The notes beneath the pieces were generated by a model, which worked only from the letters and a program-made list of their open reading frames with translations, was not told where the DNA came from and ran no database searches. DNA of 64,000 bases from Enterococcus sp. DIV2402 (GTDB taxonomy: Bacteria > Bacillota > Bacilli > Lactobacillales > Enterococcaceae): NCBI RefSeq assembly GCF_017426705.2, contig NZ_CP147251.1, positions 1,003,501-1,067,500 on the forward strand, given 5' to 3'. Positions 8,267 to 17,036 of this stretch are shown piece after piece. The translations under genes were made by a program, and so were the position numbers. Within the stretch, counting starts at the first letter, position 1. Each line of letters opens with the position of its first letter.

Positions 8267-9319
8267 TTGATTACAGCAATGGATACCCGAAAAGAATATT
8301 ATGAAGCACTTGTGAGGAAGGATTCTACGTATGATGGTATTTTTTTCGCAGCCATTAAAACAACCGGCGTGTTTTGCCATGCGACATGTACTGCCAAAAA
8401 ACCAAAGTTTGAAAACTGTGAATTTTATCTTTCAGCTGAAGAAGCGTTATTAGCTGGATATCGACCTTGTAAGCGATGCACGCCGCTCTCTTTTCCTAAA
8501 TCTTTACCCGATGAAGTGAGCGAATTAGTGGCAGCCATTGAAGCAAATCCAAACAAGCACTGGCGAGAAGCTGATTTTGCGCAATTAGGGATGACATCAG
8601 CAACTGCTAGAAGAAAATTCAAACAGATTTATCATATGACCTTTGTTCAATATGCCAGAGCTCGACGTATGGGAATGGCTTTTAAAGAAATTAAGAGTGG
8701 CAGCAAAGTGATTGAGCAGCAGCTGAATTCAGGCTACCAATCGTCTAGTGGATTTAATGATGCATTTACTAAAATTATGGGGAATCCACCCAAAAAAGGT
8801 GTCGTAAAAATTTTGTACGCTTCATTTATTTCAACGCCTATTGGTCGGATGATTAGCCTTTCAGATGATTCTTATCTATATTTATTGGAATTCTTGGATC
8901 GTCGGGGATTAGAAAAAGAAATTGAAAAAATGCGGAGAAAATACAACGCGAGAATTATTCACGGAGAGACTGTCATTACGCAAAATTTAGCCAACGAATT
9001 AGCGTTGTATTTTAAAGAAGAACTTACTCATTTTACAATTCCAATTCATACTGAAGGTTCAGCATTTCAAGAAAAAGTATGGCAGCTTTTATGTGACATT
9101 CCGATTGGGGCGACAGTGAATTATAAAGACATTGCCATCCAATTAGGGGATAAAAATAAAGTTCGAGCAGTGGGCAATGCGAATGGTGCCAATCAATTAG
9201 CTATTCTCATTCCTTGTCACCGTGTCATTAATACTAATGGAGAACTAGGCGGATATGGTGGGGGTATCGCTCGTAAAAAATATCTGTTAGATTTAGAGCG
9301 AAGAATGCGTGCTGACTAA
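8267..9319 (+). CDS. ada: Ada-type methylphosphotriester sensor and O6-methylguanine methyltransferase
   Basis: Three-domain alkylation-repair protein (350 residues). N-terminal Ada zinc domain with Cys37, Cys41, Cys68 and Cys71; the equivalent of E. coli Cys38, which accepts the methyl group from DNA phosphotriesters, is Cys37. An AraC-type helix-turn-helix lies at about 85-180. The C-terminal methyltransferase has the active site IPCHRV (Cys317). The fused architecture makes it both repair enzyme and methylation-activated regulator, as in E. coli. The start is TTG 8267, eight bases after AAAGGAG. No alkA or second ogt neighbour is present, so if it is a regulator it acts on itself or elsewhere. 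Confidence 0.93.
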   Translation: MITAMDTRKEYYEALVRKDSTYDGIFFAAIKTTGVFCHATCTAKKPKFENCEFYLSAEEALLAGYRPCKRCTPLSFPKSLPDEVSELVAAIEANPNKHWREADFAQLGMTSATARRKFKQIYHMTFVQYARARRMGMAFKEIKSGSKVIEQQLNSGYQSSSGFNDAFTKIMGNPPKKGVVKILYASFISTPIGRMISLSDDSYLYLLEFLDRRGLEKEIEKMRRKYNARIIHGETVITQNLANELALYFKEELTHFTIPIHTEGSAFQEKVWQLLCDIPIGATVNYKDIAIQLGDKNKVRAVGNANGANQLAILIPCHRVINTNGELGGYGGGIARKKYLLDLERRMRAD

Positions 9320-9347
9320 AAAACGGACAAAGCATTAACATTGTCCG
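9317..9347 (-). terminator. Terminator of the amphi-Trp gene (minus strand)
   Basis: CGGACAA/TTGTCCG hairpin followed, on the minus strand, by a T run. It sits in the ten-odd bases between converging genes. Confidence 0.8.
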
Positions 9348-9356
9348 AAAAAAGCT

Positions 9357-9632
9357 TTATTCAATTGACATTGAAGGCATTTCTTTTTGTCCTTCAGACC
9401 AGTCGAATTCTATTTCAAAAGAATGTTTATCCGCTTTTTTTGTATAGCTGTATTCAACTTTTAGCTGTTCACTTGGCGTAATAGAAATTGCTTTGGTTCC
9501 TTGAACAAATTGAAAGCTACCTTGTTCTTTTAATTTTTTAGCAATGGTTTCTAATGTCGTAGCAAAGGCAACAAGTGACTGTTTCTCTTCATGGTCAATC
9601 AATATTTCTGTCATTGGTTTTGGTTCACGCAT
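9357..9632 (-). CDS. Amphi-Trp domain-containing protein
   Basis: A 91-residue protein that fits the amphi-Trp domain family: a charged N-terminus, a helical first half (residues 12-37), beta-like strands, then the closing hydrophobic pattern FEIEFDW with the hallmark Trp. The family's biochemical role is unknown; members occur as small stand-alone proteins in bacteria and archaea. The ribosome site AAGGAGG precedes ATG 9632. It appears monocistronic. Confidence 0.75.
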   Translation of the reverse strand: MREPKPMTEILIDHEEKQSLVAFATTLETIAKKLKEQGSFQFVQGTKAISITPSEQLKVEYSYTKKADKHSFEIEFDWSEGQKEMPSMSIE

Positions 9633-9706
9633 GGCAAAAACCTCCTTGTGTATTAGTTACTTCTAGTATAACTGAATAACACTTGTCATATCCTGTATAA
9701 AAAGAA

Positions 9707-9773
9707 AAATACCTGAACAATCGTAGAGAAGTGCCATAAAATATGGAGCTAGCTCTCGTTTATTCAGGTATTT
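9707..9773 (-). terminator. Large terminator of the ABC exporter gene (minus strand)
   Basis: Outer stem AAATACCTGAA/TTCAGGTATTT closes an inner AGAG/CTCT helix and a small CCATATTTTATGG hairpin. A T-rich stretch follows on the minus strand. Confidence 0.7.
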
Positions 9774-9800
9774 ATATTGTCATATTACAGGAATGTTTGA

Positions 9801-12140
9801 CTAGTCCGCACGTAAAGCGATAGCGGCATCTTTTTTAGCTGCCATGCGTGCAGGAATATGTCCACCAATCATCGTTAATACTGTGCTGATGATAATTAAA
9901 ATTAATCCATGAACTGGGTTTAAGGTTGCGACATTTTCTAGTTCAGTCAAGTTGTATAAGACAGCATTGATTGGGAAAGTTGCTAGGTAAGCAATTGCTA
10001 CCCCTAGTGACCCAGATGCTACTCCTAAAATAGCTGTTTCGGCGTCAAATACTCGTGTAATATCTTTTTTACGTGCTCCTAAGGCTTTTAGAACCCCAAT
10101 TTCTTTGGTACGTTCTAGCACAGAAGTATAAGTGATAATACCAATCATAATCATACTTGTTACAAGTGAAATACCCGCAAAAGCAATTAAAACGTAGGTA
10201 ATAGCGTCCATTAAGCCACCAGTTAATTGTGTCATCGTTCCAGCTAAATCACTGTAAATGATTGTATCTTCTTTACTTTTACCTTTGTTATACGCATCTA
10301 AATAATCTAATACTTGATCTTTTGATTTAAAGTCATTTGGATATAACATAATGCTAGATGGTGTAGTACTTGCTCCAAGATAATTCAAAAAATTATCTTT
10401 AGCTGTGTCATCTAATTGCTCATTGGTCATGACATTTATATCGCTGTCTTTTTGTGCCTTAACAATCGCAGAGTCACTGTTTTTTTCAATGATTTTTTGA
10501 GCTAGCGTATCGCTGTAGGCAATACCAGGTGCTAATAGATCCATTGTTGATGAATCTTTAATTCGTAACACGCCTGAAATTGTCAATTCTTCATTGTCGC
10601 TGTTATCATAGACCGCTTCTAAATCTTGATTTGGAATAAAGTTGCCTGTGGGTAATTCAGTGTAAAATGCATCATTATACGCTAAGGTAACGTTGGTACC
10701 AATGATATCTGAAAAGGCAATTTTTTCACCATCTTTAACGTCAAACCCTAAGTTTTTCAAAGAGTTAATGTTTGTGGTGTTGTTTTTATCAATAATTAAG
10801 ACTACATCATTCGCGTTTTCAGGATAACTTCCTTCAAGTAATGAGTAGTTATCTTTCAAAAAGTTCCCTTTGTCTGGATCTAATTGTTGTGGGAATGAAG
10901 AAATCCCGACACCAGTTTGGGCTGCCATCATGGACATCATCGAACCGGTTTGGCTATCAGCTGCTTCGTTAGAGAATTTCACCATTTCTGGTTTACCATC
11001 GATTTCACGTAATAAATTCATATTGACTAAACGTGTATAACCAATATTATTACTCAAATCAGGATCGATATTTTCAATGTAATCGATATATTCTTGATCG
11101 ATTTTATTGGTATGTTGTGCGCGGTCGGCATCACTGATTTTGGCAGTCACTTCTTTTTCAGTAGGGAAGGTTCCTTTTGACGTACTGTTTTGGAAGTTTT
11201 CGGGATCTTGTTCAGTTGTCACTTGAGAAATAGTAATTGGAAACTGTGATAACGTCTCGGACTGTGTATTATCAATTTGTTTTTGGAAGCCCGTTGATAG
11301 CGACAAGACAATCGCGATACTGATGATACCGATACTAGATGCAAAGGAAGTTAAAAAAGTTCGTCCTTTTTTAGTACGGATATTATTGAAAGATAAACGC
11401 AAGGCTGTCGTGAACTTCATTTTTGTATGTGTTAAATGAAATTCGTCTTTCTTTTCACCTTCAATGTGTGGATGGGTATCATTTTGGATGCGACCATCAG
11501 AAAATTCAATAATACGATCAGCATATTGGTTGGCTAATTCTGGATTATGGGTCACCATAACAACTAATTTTTCTTTGGATAATTCTTGAATTAACTCCAT
11601 AATTTGAACACTTGTTTCTGAATCCAACGCCCCTGTTGGTTCATCACAAAGTAAAATATCTGGATCATTGGCTAATGCGCGAGCGATTGCCACACGTTGC
11701 ATTTGTCCACCAGATAATTGATTGGGTCTTTTGTTCATATGATCGCCTAAACCAACTCGACGTAACGCATCTTCGGCTTTTTCGCGACGCTCTGATTTTG
11801 AAATCCCACTCAACGTCATCCCTAATTCGACGTTATCAATAATTCCTTGATGGCTAATCAAGTTATAACTTTGGAAGATAAAGCCAATCGAGTTATTTCG
11901 GTAAGCATCCCAATCACGATCTTTGAAAGTTTTGGTTGATTTCCCATTGATGATCATATCACCAGAATCATATTTATCCAAACCACCAATGACATTTAAC
12001 ATTGTGGTCTTACCAGAACCACTTGGCCCTAAAATGGCAACAAATTCCTGCTTACGAAAAGCGACCGAAACGCCATCTAAGGCTTTTGTTGTGGTTGAAC
12101 CAACCGTGTAATGTTTCTTAATATCTTTTAATTCTAACAT
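9801..12140 (-). CDS. MacB-like ABC transporter, ATPase fused to FtsX permease
   Basis: A 779-residue fusion. Residues 1-225 are an ABC ATPase of the MacB/LolD class (Walker [10 protein letters not shown] about 38-46, signature LSGGQMQR about 141, Walker [13 protein letters not shown]). A first membrane segment at about 260-285 is followed by a large extracytoplasmic domain (about 290-640) and three C-terminal membrane helices with the FtsX motif [17 protein letters not shown]. Such mechanotransmission-type transporters export peptides, lipids or antibiotics; the substrate cannot be told. It is divergent from a MarR regulator, which probably controls it. Confidence 0.88.
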   Translation of the reverse strand: MLELKDIKKHYTVGSTTTKALDGVSVAFRKQEFVAILGPSGSGKTTMLNVIGGLDKYDSGDMIINGKSTKTFKDRDWDAYRNNSIGFIFQSYNLISHQGIIDNVELGMTLSGISKSERREKAEDALRRVGLGDHMNKRPNQLSGGQMQRVAIARALANDPDILLCDEPTGALDSETSVQIMELIQELSKEKLVVMVTHNPELANQYADRIIEFSDGRIQNDTHPHIEGEKKDEFHLTHTKMKFTTALRLSFNNIRTKKGRTFLTSFASSIGIISIAIVLSLSTGFQKQIDNTQSETLSQFPITISQVTTEQDPENFQNSTSKGTFPTEKEVTAKISDADRAQHTNKIDQEYIDYIENIDPDLSNNIGYTRLVNMNLLREIDGKPEMVKFSNEAADSQTGSMMSMMAAQTGVGISSFPQQLDPDKGNFLKDNYSLLEGSYPENANDVVLIIDKNNTTNINSLKNLGFDVKDGEKIAFSDIIGTNVTLAYNDAFYTELPTGNFIPNQDLEAVYDNSDNEELTISGVLRIKDSSTMDLLAPGIAYSDTLAQKIIEKNSDSAIVKAQKDSDINVMTNEQLDDTAKDNFLNYLGASTTPSSIMLYPNDFKSKDQVLDYLDAYNKGKSKEDTIIYSDLAGTMTQLTGGLMDAITYVLIAFAGISLVTSMIMIGIITYTSVLERTKEIGVLKALGARKKDITRVFDAETAILGVASGSLGVAIAYLATFPINAVLYNLTELENVATLNPVHGLILIIISTVLTMIGGHIPARMAAKKDAAIALRAD

Positions 12141-12189
12141 TGTGACACTCTTCTCTGTTTAAATTTACCAACAACTCTAACTAAATTCA

Positions 12190-12216
12190 TGTTTAACGGT
12201 ATCATAATAGTTAACA
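12190..12216. promoter_or_regulatory. Candidate MarR operator in divergent promoter region
   Basis: Interrupted inverted repeat TGTTTAAC-N12-GTTAACA between the ABC exporter and marR, in the expected place for a shared operator. Confidence 0.4.
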
Positions 12217-12234
12217 AAAATCAACAATCATCAT

Positions 12235-12263
12235 TTGATAAATTTTTAAAAATCATTTAAACT
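12235..12263 (+). promoter_or_regulatory. marR promoter
   Basis: -35 TTGATA (12235-12240), 17-base spacer, -10 TAAACT (12258-12263), followed by AAAGGAG and the marR start. Confidence 0.5.
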
Positions 12264-12286
12264 AAAGGAGAAATGAGGGAACAAGG

Positions 12287-12772
12287 ATGAAGCAACCATC
12301 AGAATTAGATATTTCGGTATTTACGGATATTTTTTCTTTTATGAGTCAGTTGATTTTTCAAGATTTAGAAGTAGATTTAGCAGATTTAAAACTAACTAAA
12401 ATGGAAATAATAATTGTTTTAATTGTGGCAACAAATGAAGGCATTTCTATGACAGAATTAGCCCAACAAGTGGGAACTTCTAAAGTTCAGATTAGTCGTT
12501 CCATTACTAATTTGGAAAATCGTCAAATTGTTCAACGGAAACATAATCAAACAAATCGTCGCATCGTGAATGTTTTTACCACGAAAGAGGGCAAGGCGTT
12601 ATTTGCACAAAAAGAAAAGCAAGTGAAACATAAATTAGCCGAGACGTTTTCTATATTAACGCCAGAAGATTATCAAACGGTTACGAATCATTTGACAGGG
12701 GCGTTGGAAGTATTAGCGAAGTACAAACAAATGAATGTTTCAAGATGTGTGCCTACAGAGCTGTTAGAATAA
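12287..12772 (+). CDS. MarR-family transcriptional regulator
   Basis: A 161-residue winged-helix regulator. The helix-turn-helix lies at about 60-85 (ISMTELAQQVGTSKVQISRS) and the wing at about 85-105 (RKHNQTNRRIVNVF), with N- and C-terminal dimerisation helices. It is transcribed away from the MacB-like exporter with about 146 bases between, so it most likely represses that gene and perhaps itself. The ligand is unknown. Confidence 0.88.
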   Translation: MKQPSELDISVFTDIFSFMSQLIFQDLEVDLADLKLTKMEIIIVLIVATNEGISMTELAQQVGTSKVQISRSITNLENRQIVQRKHNQTNRRIVNVFTTKEGKALFAQKEKQVKHKLAETFSILTPEDYQTVTNHLTGALEVLAKYKQMNVSRCVPTELLE

Positions 12773-12798
12773 TAACGGCTTTCCTTTTTATCTTTTTT

Positions 12799-12810
12799 GC
12801 AATCGGTTGC
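12799..12810 (+). promoter_or_regulatory. MalR-type operator 1
   Basis: GCAATCGGTTGC, matching the LacI-family pattern GCAANCGNTTGC known for pneumococcal MalR. It lies about 118 bases upstream of the GH13_20 start, 55 bases from a second copy, which could allow looping. Confidence 0.55.
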
Positions 12811-12852
12811 TTTGTTTATCTTATGTTTTTTTGAAAATACATTGTTTAACTG

Positions 12853-12881
12853 TTAATTATAACTGCAATCGATTGCATAAT
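12853..12881 (+). promoter_or_regulatory. GH13_20 promoter with MalR-type operator 2
   Basis: Perfect palindrome GCAATCGATTGC (12865-12876) placed in the spacer and touching the -10 box CATAAT (12876-12881); -35 TTAATT (12853-12858), spacer 17. Binding here would block RNA polymerase. Confidence 0.65.
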
Positions 12882-12916
12882 AGAGATATGCTTAATGAAA
12901 ATTTAGGAGGAATAAC

Positions 12917-14650
12917 ATGGAGAAACAAGCAATTTTACACAAAACTAAAAGCAATTATGCCTATGCGTATGATGCACAAACGCTTCATTTTCGTCTGAGA
13001 AGTAAACGTGATGATTTACTCTCTGTCACTCTATTAATTGATCATGAAGATGGTTGGTTACCCAATGAAAAAGGGGTCTGGATGTGGCAGAAAAAACAAG
13101 TAACCATGCGTAAAGAATTTTCAACGGAGTTATTTGATTATTGGTTTGCAGAAATACAACCACATAATTTGAAAGCTAGATATGGTTTTTTGTTAGACGA
13201 TGGACAAACACAAGTCCTATTTGTAGAGCGTGGTTTCTTTTCGCCAGATGATGAATTTATTCAAAATGACATTAATAGTTATTTTTCGTTTCCGTACATC
13301 CATGAGAACGATTTGTTTGTAGCACCAGCATGGGTCAAAGAGACGGTCTGGTATCAGATTTTTCCAGAACGTTTTGCGAATGGCGATGTGACAAACGATC
13401 CGCAAAAAACACATGCTTGGTCAAGTGCATCGTCAGCGGTGTTAGGAGAATTCGAATTTTATGGAGGAGATTTGCGTGGAATCATCAATAAATTACCCTA
13501 CTTGGCTGATTTAGGAATCTCGGGAATTTATCTCACGCCTATTTTTAAATCACCAACCTCTCATAAATACGATACAGAAGATTATTTTGAGATTGATCCA
13601 CATTTCGGAACGAAAGAAGATTTACGAGAATTAGTAGATAAAGCACATCAATTAGGGATACGTATTATGTTAGATGCGGTCTTCAATCATATTGGCTGGA
13701 CTTCTTATCAATTTAAAGATGCGCAAACCAAAGGCAAAACATCTAAGTATTACGATTGGTTCTATTTTGAAGAAGATTCTTATTTGAATTTTTCTTATCA
13801 TATGCCCAAGCTAAATACTAGTCATCCAGAAGTCATTGACTATTTGATTCAAGTAGCGAGTTATTGGATCCTCGAAGCAGATATTGATGGTTGGCGCTTG
13901 GATGTCGCTAATGAGGTAGATCATCAATTTTGGAAGAAATTTAGAGCAGCAGTCAAATCCATTAAGCCAGATGTCTATATTTGTGGAGAACTGTGGCACG
14001 ATAGTCAAGCATGGCTCAATGGCGATCAATTTGATGGGGTGATGAATTATCCTTTAGCTAAGCCTATCCAAGAATGGCTTGCGACTGAACGACTGAATGG
14101 TTATGAATTTCTTGAACAGTTTGTTCATGCGTATACTCGTTATCCTAAAAATCAAAATCTGGGTATGATGACTTTGTTAGATAGTCATGATACCCCAAGA
14201 ATTATCACCAGTGCGCAAAACGATTATCGTAAAGTTGATATGTGCTTTGCTTTATTGGCAACGACGCCAGGGTCCATTTGTTTTTATTATGGAAGTGAAA
14301 TTTATCTCCAAGGCGAAGACGATCCGGATAATCGTCGCTGCATGAATTGGGAAGTCACGCCAACGAGCAATATTGCTAAATTAACCCAATTACGAAAAAA
14401 TTATCCAACGGTTGGTTATGCAGGCGAATATGACTTTTTAAGTGTCACAGACTATACGATTATCTTTAAGAAATGTTCCATTGACGAAACGATTTATTTT
14501 GTCTTTCATACAAAAGGGAGAGAGACAGTGGATGTACCTAAAGAAATGCAAGGACAAACATTTGTTGAGTTGATTCACTCTCAACTGATTCCTTTAAGCG
14601 AACAACTTCAACTAGACGAATATAGTTATTTGATTTTGAAGAAATCCTAA
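12917..14650 (+). CDS. GH13_20 neopullulanase/cyclomaltodextrinase/maltogenic amylase
   Basis: Intracellular enzyme (577 residues) that opens cyclodextrins, pullulan or linear maltodextrins. An N-terminal beta-sandwich of about 120 residues, typical of GH13_20 and involved in dimerisation, precedes the TIM barrel (from WVKETVWYQIFPERFANGD, about residue 139). Catalytic residues: Asp329 in GWRLDVANEVD, Glu358 in CGELWHD, Asp425 in DSHDTPR. The ribosome site AGGAGG is eight bases from ATG 12917. It shares fold and operator type with the paralogue at 18588 and faces the importer genes, so it should process the sugars they bring in. Confidence 0.9.
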   Translation: MEKQAILHKTKSNYAYAYDAQTLHFRLRSKRDDLLSVTLLIDHEDGWLPNEKGVWMWQKKQVTMRKEFSTELFDYWFAEIQPHNLKARYGFLLDDGQTQVLFVERGFFSPDDEFIQNDINSYFSFPYIHENDLFVAPAWVKETVWYQIFPERFANGDVTNDPQKTHAWSSASSAVLGEFEFYGGDLRGIINKLPYLADLGISGIYLTPIFKSPTSHKYDTEDYFEIDPHFGTKEDLRELVDKAHQLGIRIMLDAVFNHIGWTSYQFKDAQTKGKTSKYYDWFYFEEDSYLNFSYHMPKLNTSHPEVIDYLIQVASYWILEADIDGWRLDVANEVDHQFWKKFRAAVKSIKPDVYICGELWHDSQAWLNGDQFDGVMNYPLAKPIQEWLATERLNGYEFLEQFVHAYTRYPKNQNLGMMTLLDSHDTPRIITSAQNDYRKVDMCFALLATTPGSICFYYGSEIYLQGEDDPDNRRCMNWEVTPTSNIAKLTQLRKNYPTVGYAGEYDFLSVTDYTIIFKKCSIDETIYFVFHTKGRETVDVPKEMQGQTFVELIHSQLIPLSEQLQLDEYSYLILKKS

Positions 14651-14651
14651 G

Positions 14652-14688
14652 AAAAAGGTATGTGCAGCGAATGGCACATACCTTTTTA
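14652..14688 (+). terminator. Terminator after GH13_20 gene
   Basis: AAAAAGGTATGTGC/GCACATACCTTTTT hairpin; symmetrical enough to work on both strands. Confidence 0.88.
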
Positions 14689-14693
14689 AATCT

Positions 14694-14728
14694 AAAAAAA
14701 TAGTAGTGAAACAATTGTCTCACTACTA
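14694..14728 (-). terminator. Terminator of the malXFG operon (minus strand)
   Basis: TAGTAGTGA/TCACTACTA stem followed on the minus strand by seven T (14700-14694), eight bases after the malG stop. Confidence 0.85.
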
Positions 14729-14735
14729 CAAAAGA

Positions 14736-15608
14736 TTATTCTTTTACAGAACCAGAAGTGATTCCAGCAACATAGAAGCGTTGCATGAAGATAAATAAAA
14801 TTGTAATTGGGATGGCGATTAAGACACAGCCAGCGGTAAACGCCATAAACAATGAGTTGGCTGTTGTTTTTGTCATCATTGAGAACAGCCCAATCGCTAC
14901 AGTATAGTTTTCAACTTTATCACCCATAATTACTTTGGCAAAGATGAAGTCCATCCAAGGTCCCATAAATGCCATTAAAGAGGTATAAACAATCATTGGT
15001 TTAGATAAAGGCAACGTAATTTTTGTGAAGATTTGCCATTTATTCGCACCATCAATCATAGCTGATTCATCCAGAGCCATTGGAATTGTATCAAAGAATC
15101 CTTTGGCAATGTAAAATCCAAGGGCTGCACCAGCAGAATAAACTAAAATTAACGCAAATTTTGTTTGAGTTAAATCCAAAGCTTTTAAAATGTAATAAAT
15201 CGCAAACATGCTCATAAATCCTGGGAACATGTTCAATACTAACGCGATTTTCAAAATTGGTTTACGCATTCTAAAACGTAAACGAGAAAGCGCATAAGCC
15301 ATTGCGATGGTAATAAAAGTGGATAAAATACAACTAATTGTTGCCACAAACAACGTGTTTAAGAACCAACGGACAAATGGGAAACTACCTGTTGTATTAC
15401 TTAATAAGATTTTATAGTTATCTAATGTGAACGATTTAGGGATGATATACGGAACAAACGCGCCACCTTCTGCACGAAAACTCGATAATATAATCCAAAC
15501 AATCGGGAACATCCAGACAATAGACATGACGATTAATAAGATATAACTTCCAGTTAAGGAAATTCGTTGACTTGATTTATAGCTTTTATTTTTCTTTTTT
15601 GCTTCCAT
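14736..15608 (-). CDS. malG: Maltodextrin ABC transporter permease, MalG type
   Basis: A 290-residue inner permease with six predicted membrane helices. The EAA loop that docks the ATPase is visible as ESAMIDGANKWQIFTKITLPL (about residues 183-203). It is five bases downstream of the MalF-type permease and closes the operon. In streptococci this protein is called MalD. The symbol follows E. coli usage and rests on context with MalX and the amylases. Confidence 0.88.
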   Translation of the reverse strand: MEAKKKNKSYKSSQRISLTGSYILLIVMSIVWMFPIVWIILSSFRAEGGAFVPYIIPKSFTLDNYKILLSNTTGSFPFVRWFLNTLFVATISCILSTFITIAMAYALSRLRFRMRKPILKIALVLNMFPGFMSMFAIYYILKALDLTQTKFALILVYSAGAALGFYIAKGFFDTIPMALDESAMIDGANKWQIFTKITLPLSKPMIVYTSLMAFMGPWMDFIFAKVIMGDKVENYTVAIGLFSMMTKTTANSLFMAFTAGCVLIAIPITILFIFMQRFYVAGITSGSVKE

Positions 15609-15613
15609 AGTCG

Positions 15614-16963
15614 TTAGCCCTCCTTAAATGAATTTGTTCGAGTATAGGCAATTAAACTAAATACTGCAGAGAGGATAAAGATTAAGATACCGATAACTGA
15701 AGCCAAGTTGTAGTCCATCGTATTCAAGGTTAAGTTATATAACCAAGTTACCAGTAAATCGGTTGATCCTGCTCCATAAAAATCAGAATTTGTTGGTCCA
15801 CCGCCTGTTAATAGGAAAATAACATTAAAGTTATTGATATTTCCAATAAACTGTTGAATTAGAGCAGGGGTCATAACGAACAAAATTTGTGGGAACGTAA
15901 TGTTTCTAAAAATTTGGAAGGCATTTGCACCATCAATGCGCGCTGCTTCAATTTGATCTTCCGGTAGATTTTGAATAATCCCTGTAGAAACTAACATTGT
16001 TGCTGGTAAGCCAATCCACATGTTTACAAAGATAACAGAAATTTTCGCCCATAATGGGTCAGTTAAAAAAGGAATCGCTGTATCAATTAATCCCCAACTC
16101 ATCAATGTTGCATTAATCGGGCCAGCACCGTTTAATAAGTTACGCATAATTAACAATGAAACGAATTGTGGTACAGCTAAGGTAATCACAAAAATTGTTC
16201 GCCAAAGCCCTTTAAATTTAATGCCTTTTCGATTGATTAATAATGCTAATAAGACACCAAAGAAGAAACAAGTAGCTGTTGCAATGACTGCCCAAATTAA
16301 TGTCCAACTAAGAACAGGGAAGAAGGTTGCTGCCATTTTTCCATTTAAAACATTGGCAAAGTTTGAAAAACCAACCCATGTGAATAGATTCTTCGGTGGT
16401 AGATGGTTATGATCGTAGTTTGTAAATGCGATAGAAATCATATAAATTAACGGTAAAATAGTAAAGAATAAAACACCTAATAATGGAATGGTCATCAAAG
16501 TTGCATGGAAACGTTCATTTAACAAACTAGACAAATCTTCCATTGTTGTAGGTGCTTTTTGACCTGCTTGTTTTAATTCATAAAGATGACGTGCACTTTT
16601 TAGATTTACGATATAAAGAACAATCATTAAAATACAAAGTAAAAGAGCTGCAATACCGAAAAGTAAAATGAGCATCGAGTTGTCGCCTTCTTGAAGCACA
16701 GGAATTCCTAACTTCTTATCCATGACTAACCCTTGTTCTTGTGTTCCTAATGTTGATAGCATACTTAATGCTGTTAATCCGTTGCGAATTAACCAAAAAA
16801 GAAAAGCAACTTGTGTCCCTAGGAAAATCAATCCTTTAAGCCATTGTTTATTGGCAAAGTTTGCAGATCCCATAATAACAAATGACAATTTTGTCATTGC
16901 ATCGCCTTTTTTGAATAACTCACGAAAGGTTGTTTTCTGTACATATTTTTTTCTTGTAAACAT
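15614..16963 (-). CDS. malF: Maltodextrin ABC transporter permease, MalF type
   Basis: A 449-residue permease, about eight membrane segments, with an N-terminal extension (cytoplasmic tail, two TM segments and a loop up to about residue 145) before the conserved BPD permease core. The EAA motif EAARIDGANAFQIFRNITF is present at about 343-361. The extension is usual for MalF/MalC relative to MalG. It pairs with MalG to form the membrane channel. No malK is found nearby, so the shared ATPase MsmK/MsmX must serve from another locus (inference). Confidence 0.88.
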   Translation of the reverse strand: MFTRKKYVQKTTFRELFKKGDAMTKLSFVIMGSANFANKQWLKGLIFLGTQVAFLFWLIRNGLTALSMLSTLGTQEQGLVMDKKLGIPVLQEGDNSMLILLFGIAALLLCILMIVLYIVNLKSARHLYELKQAGQKAPTTMEDLSSLLNERFHATLMTIPLLGVLFFTILPLIYMISIAFTNYDHNHLPPKNLFTWVGFSNFANVLNGKMAATFFPVLSWTLIWAVIATATCFFFGVLLALLINRKGIKFKGLWRTIFVITLAVPQFVSLLIMRNLLNGAGPINATLMSWGLIDTAIPFLTDPLWAKISVIFVNMWIGLPATMLVSTGIIQNLPEDQIEAARIDGANAFQIFRNITFPQILFVMTPALIQQFIGNINNFNVIFLLTGGGPTNSDFYGAGSTDLLVTWLYNLTLNTMDYNLASVIGILIFILSAVFSLIAYTRTNSFKEG

Positions 16964-16996
16964 AGCCTTCCACTCTCTTTCATTATTTTACAAAGG

Positions 16997-17023
16997 AAGG
17001 CGAAAGAAGGGCTCTTTCGCCTT
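16997..17023 (-). promoter_or_regulatory. Intercistronic hairpin between malX and malF
   Basis: An 11-base-pair stem (AAGGCGAAAGA/TCTTTCGCCTT, five-base loop) without a T tract, placed 14 bases after the malX stop. It probably protects the upstream malX message, giving more binding protein than permease. Confidence 0.55.
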
Positions 17024-17036
17024 AAATGTTCGGTTG

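Noticed and set aside
8036..8380. 114-residue frame on the minus strand between alpha-glucosidase and ada
   Set aside because: It spans a terminator and both gene ends and has no ribosome site.
12807..12998. 63-codon frame overlapping the GH13_20 start
   Set aside because: It runs through the operator and promoter and overlaps a well-supported gene in another frame.
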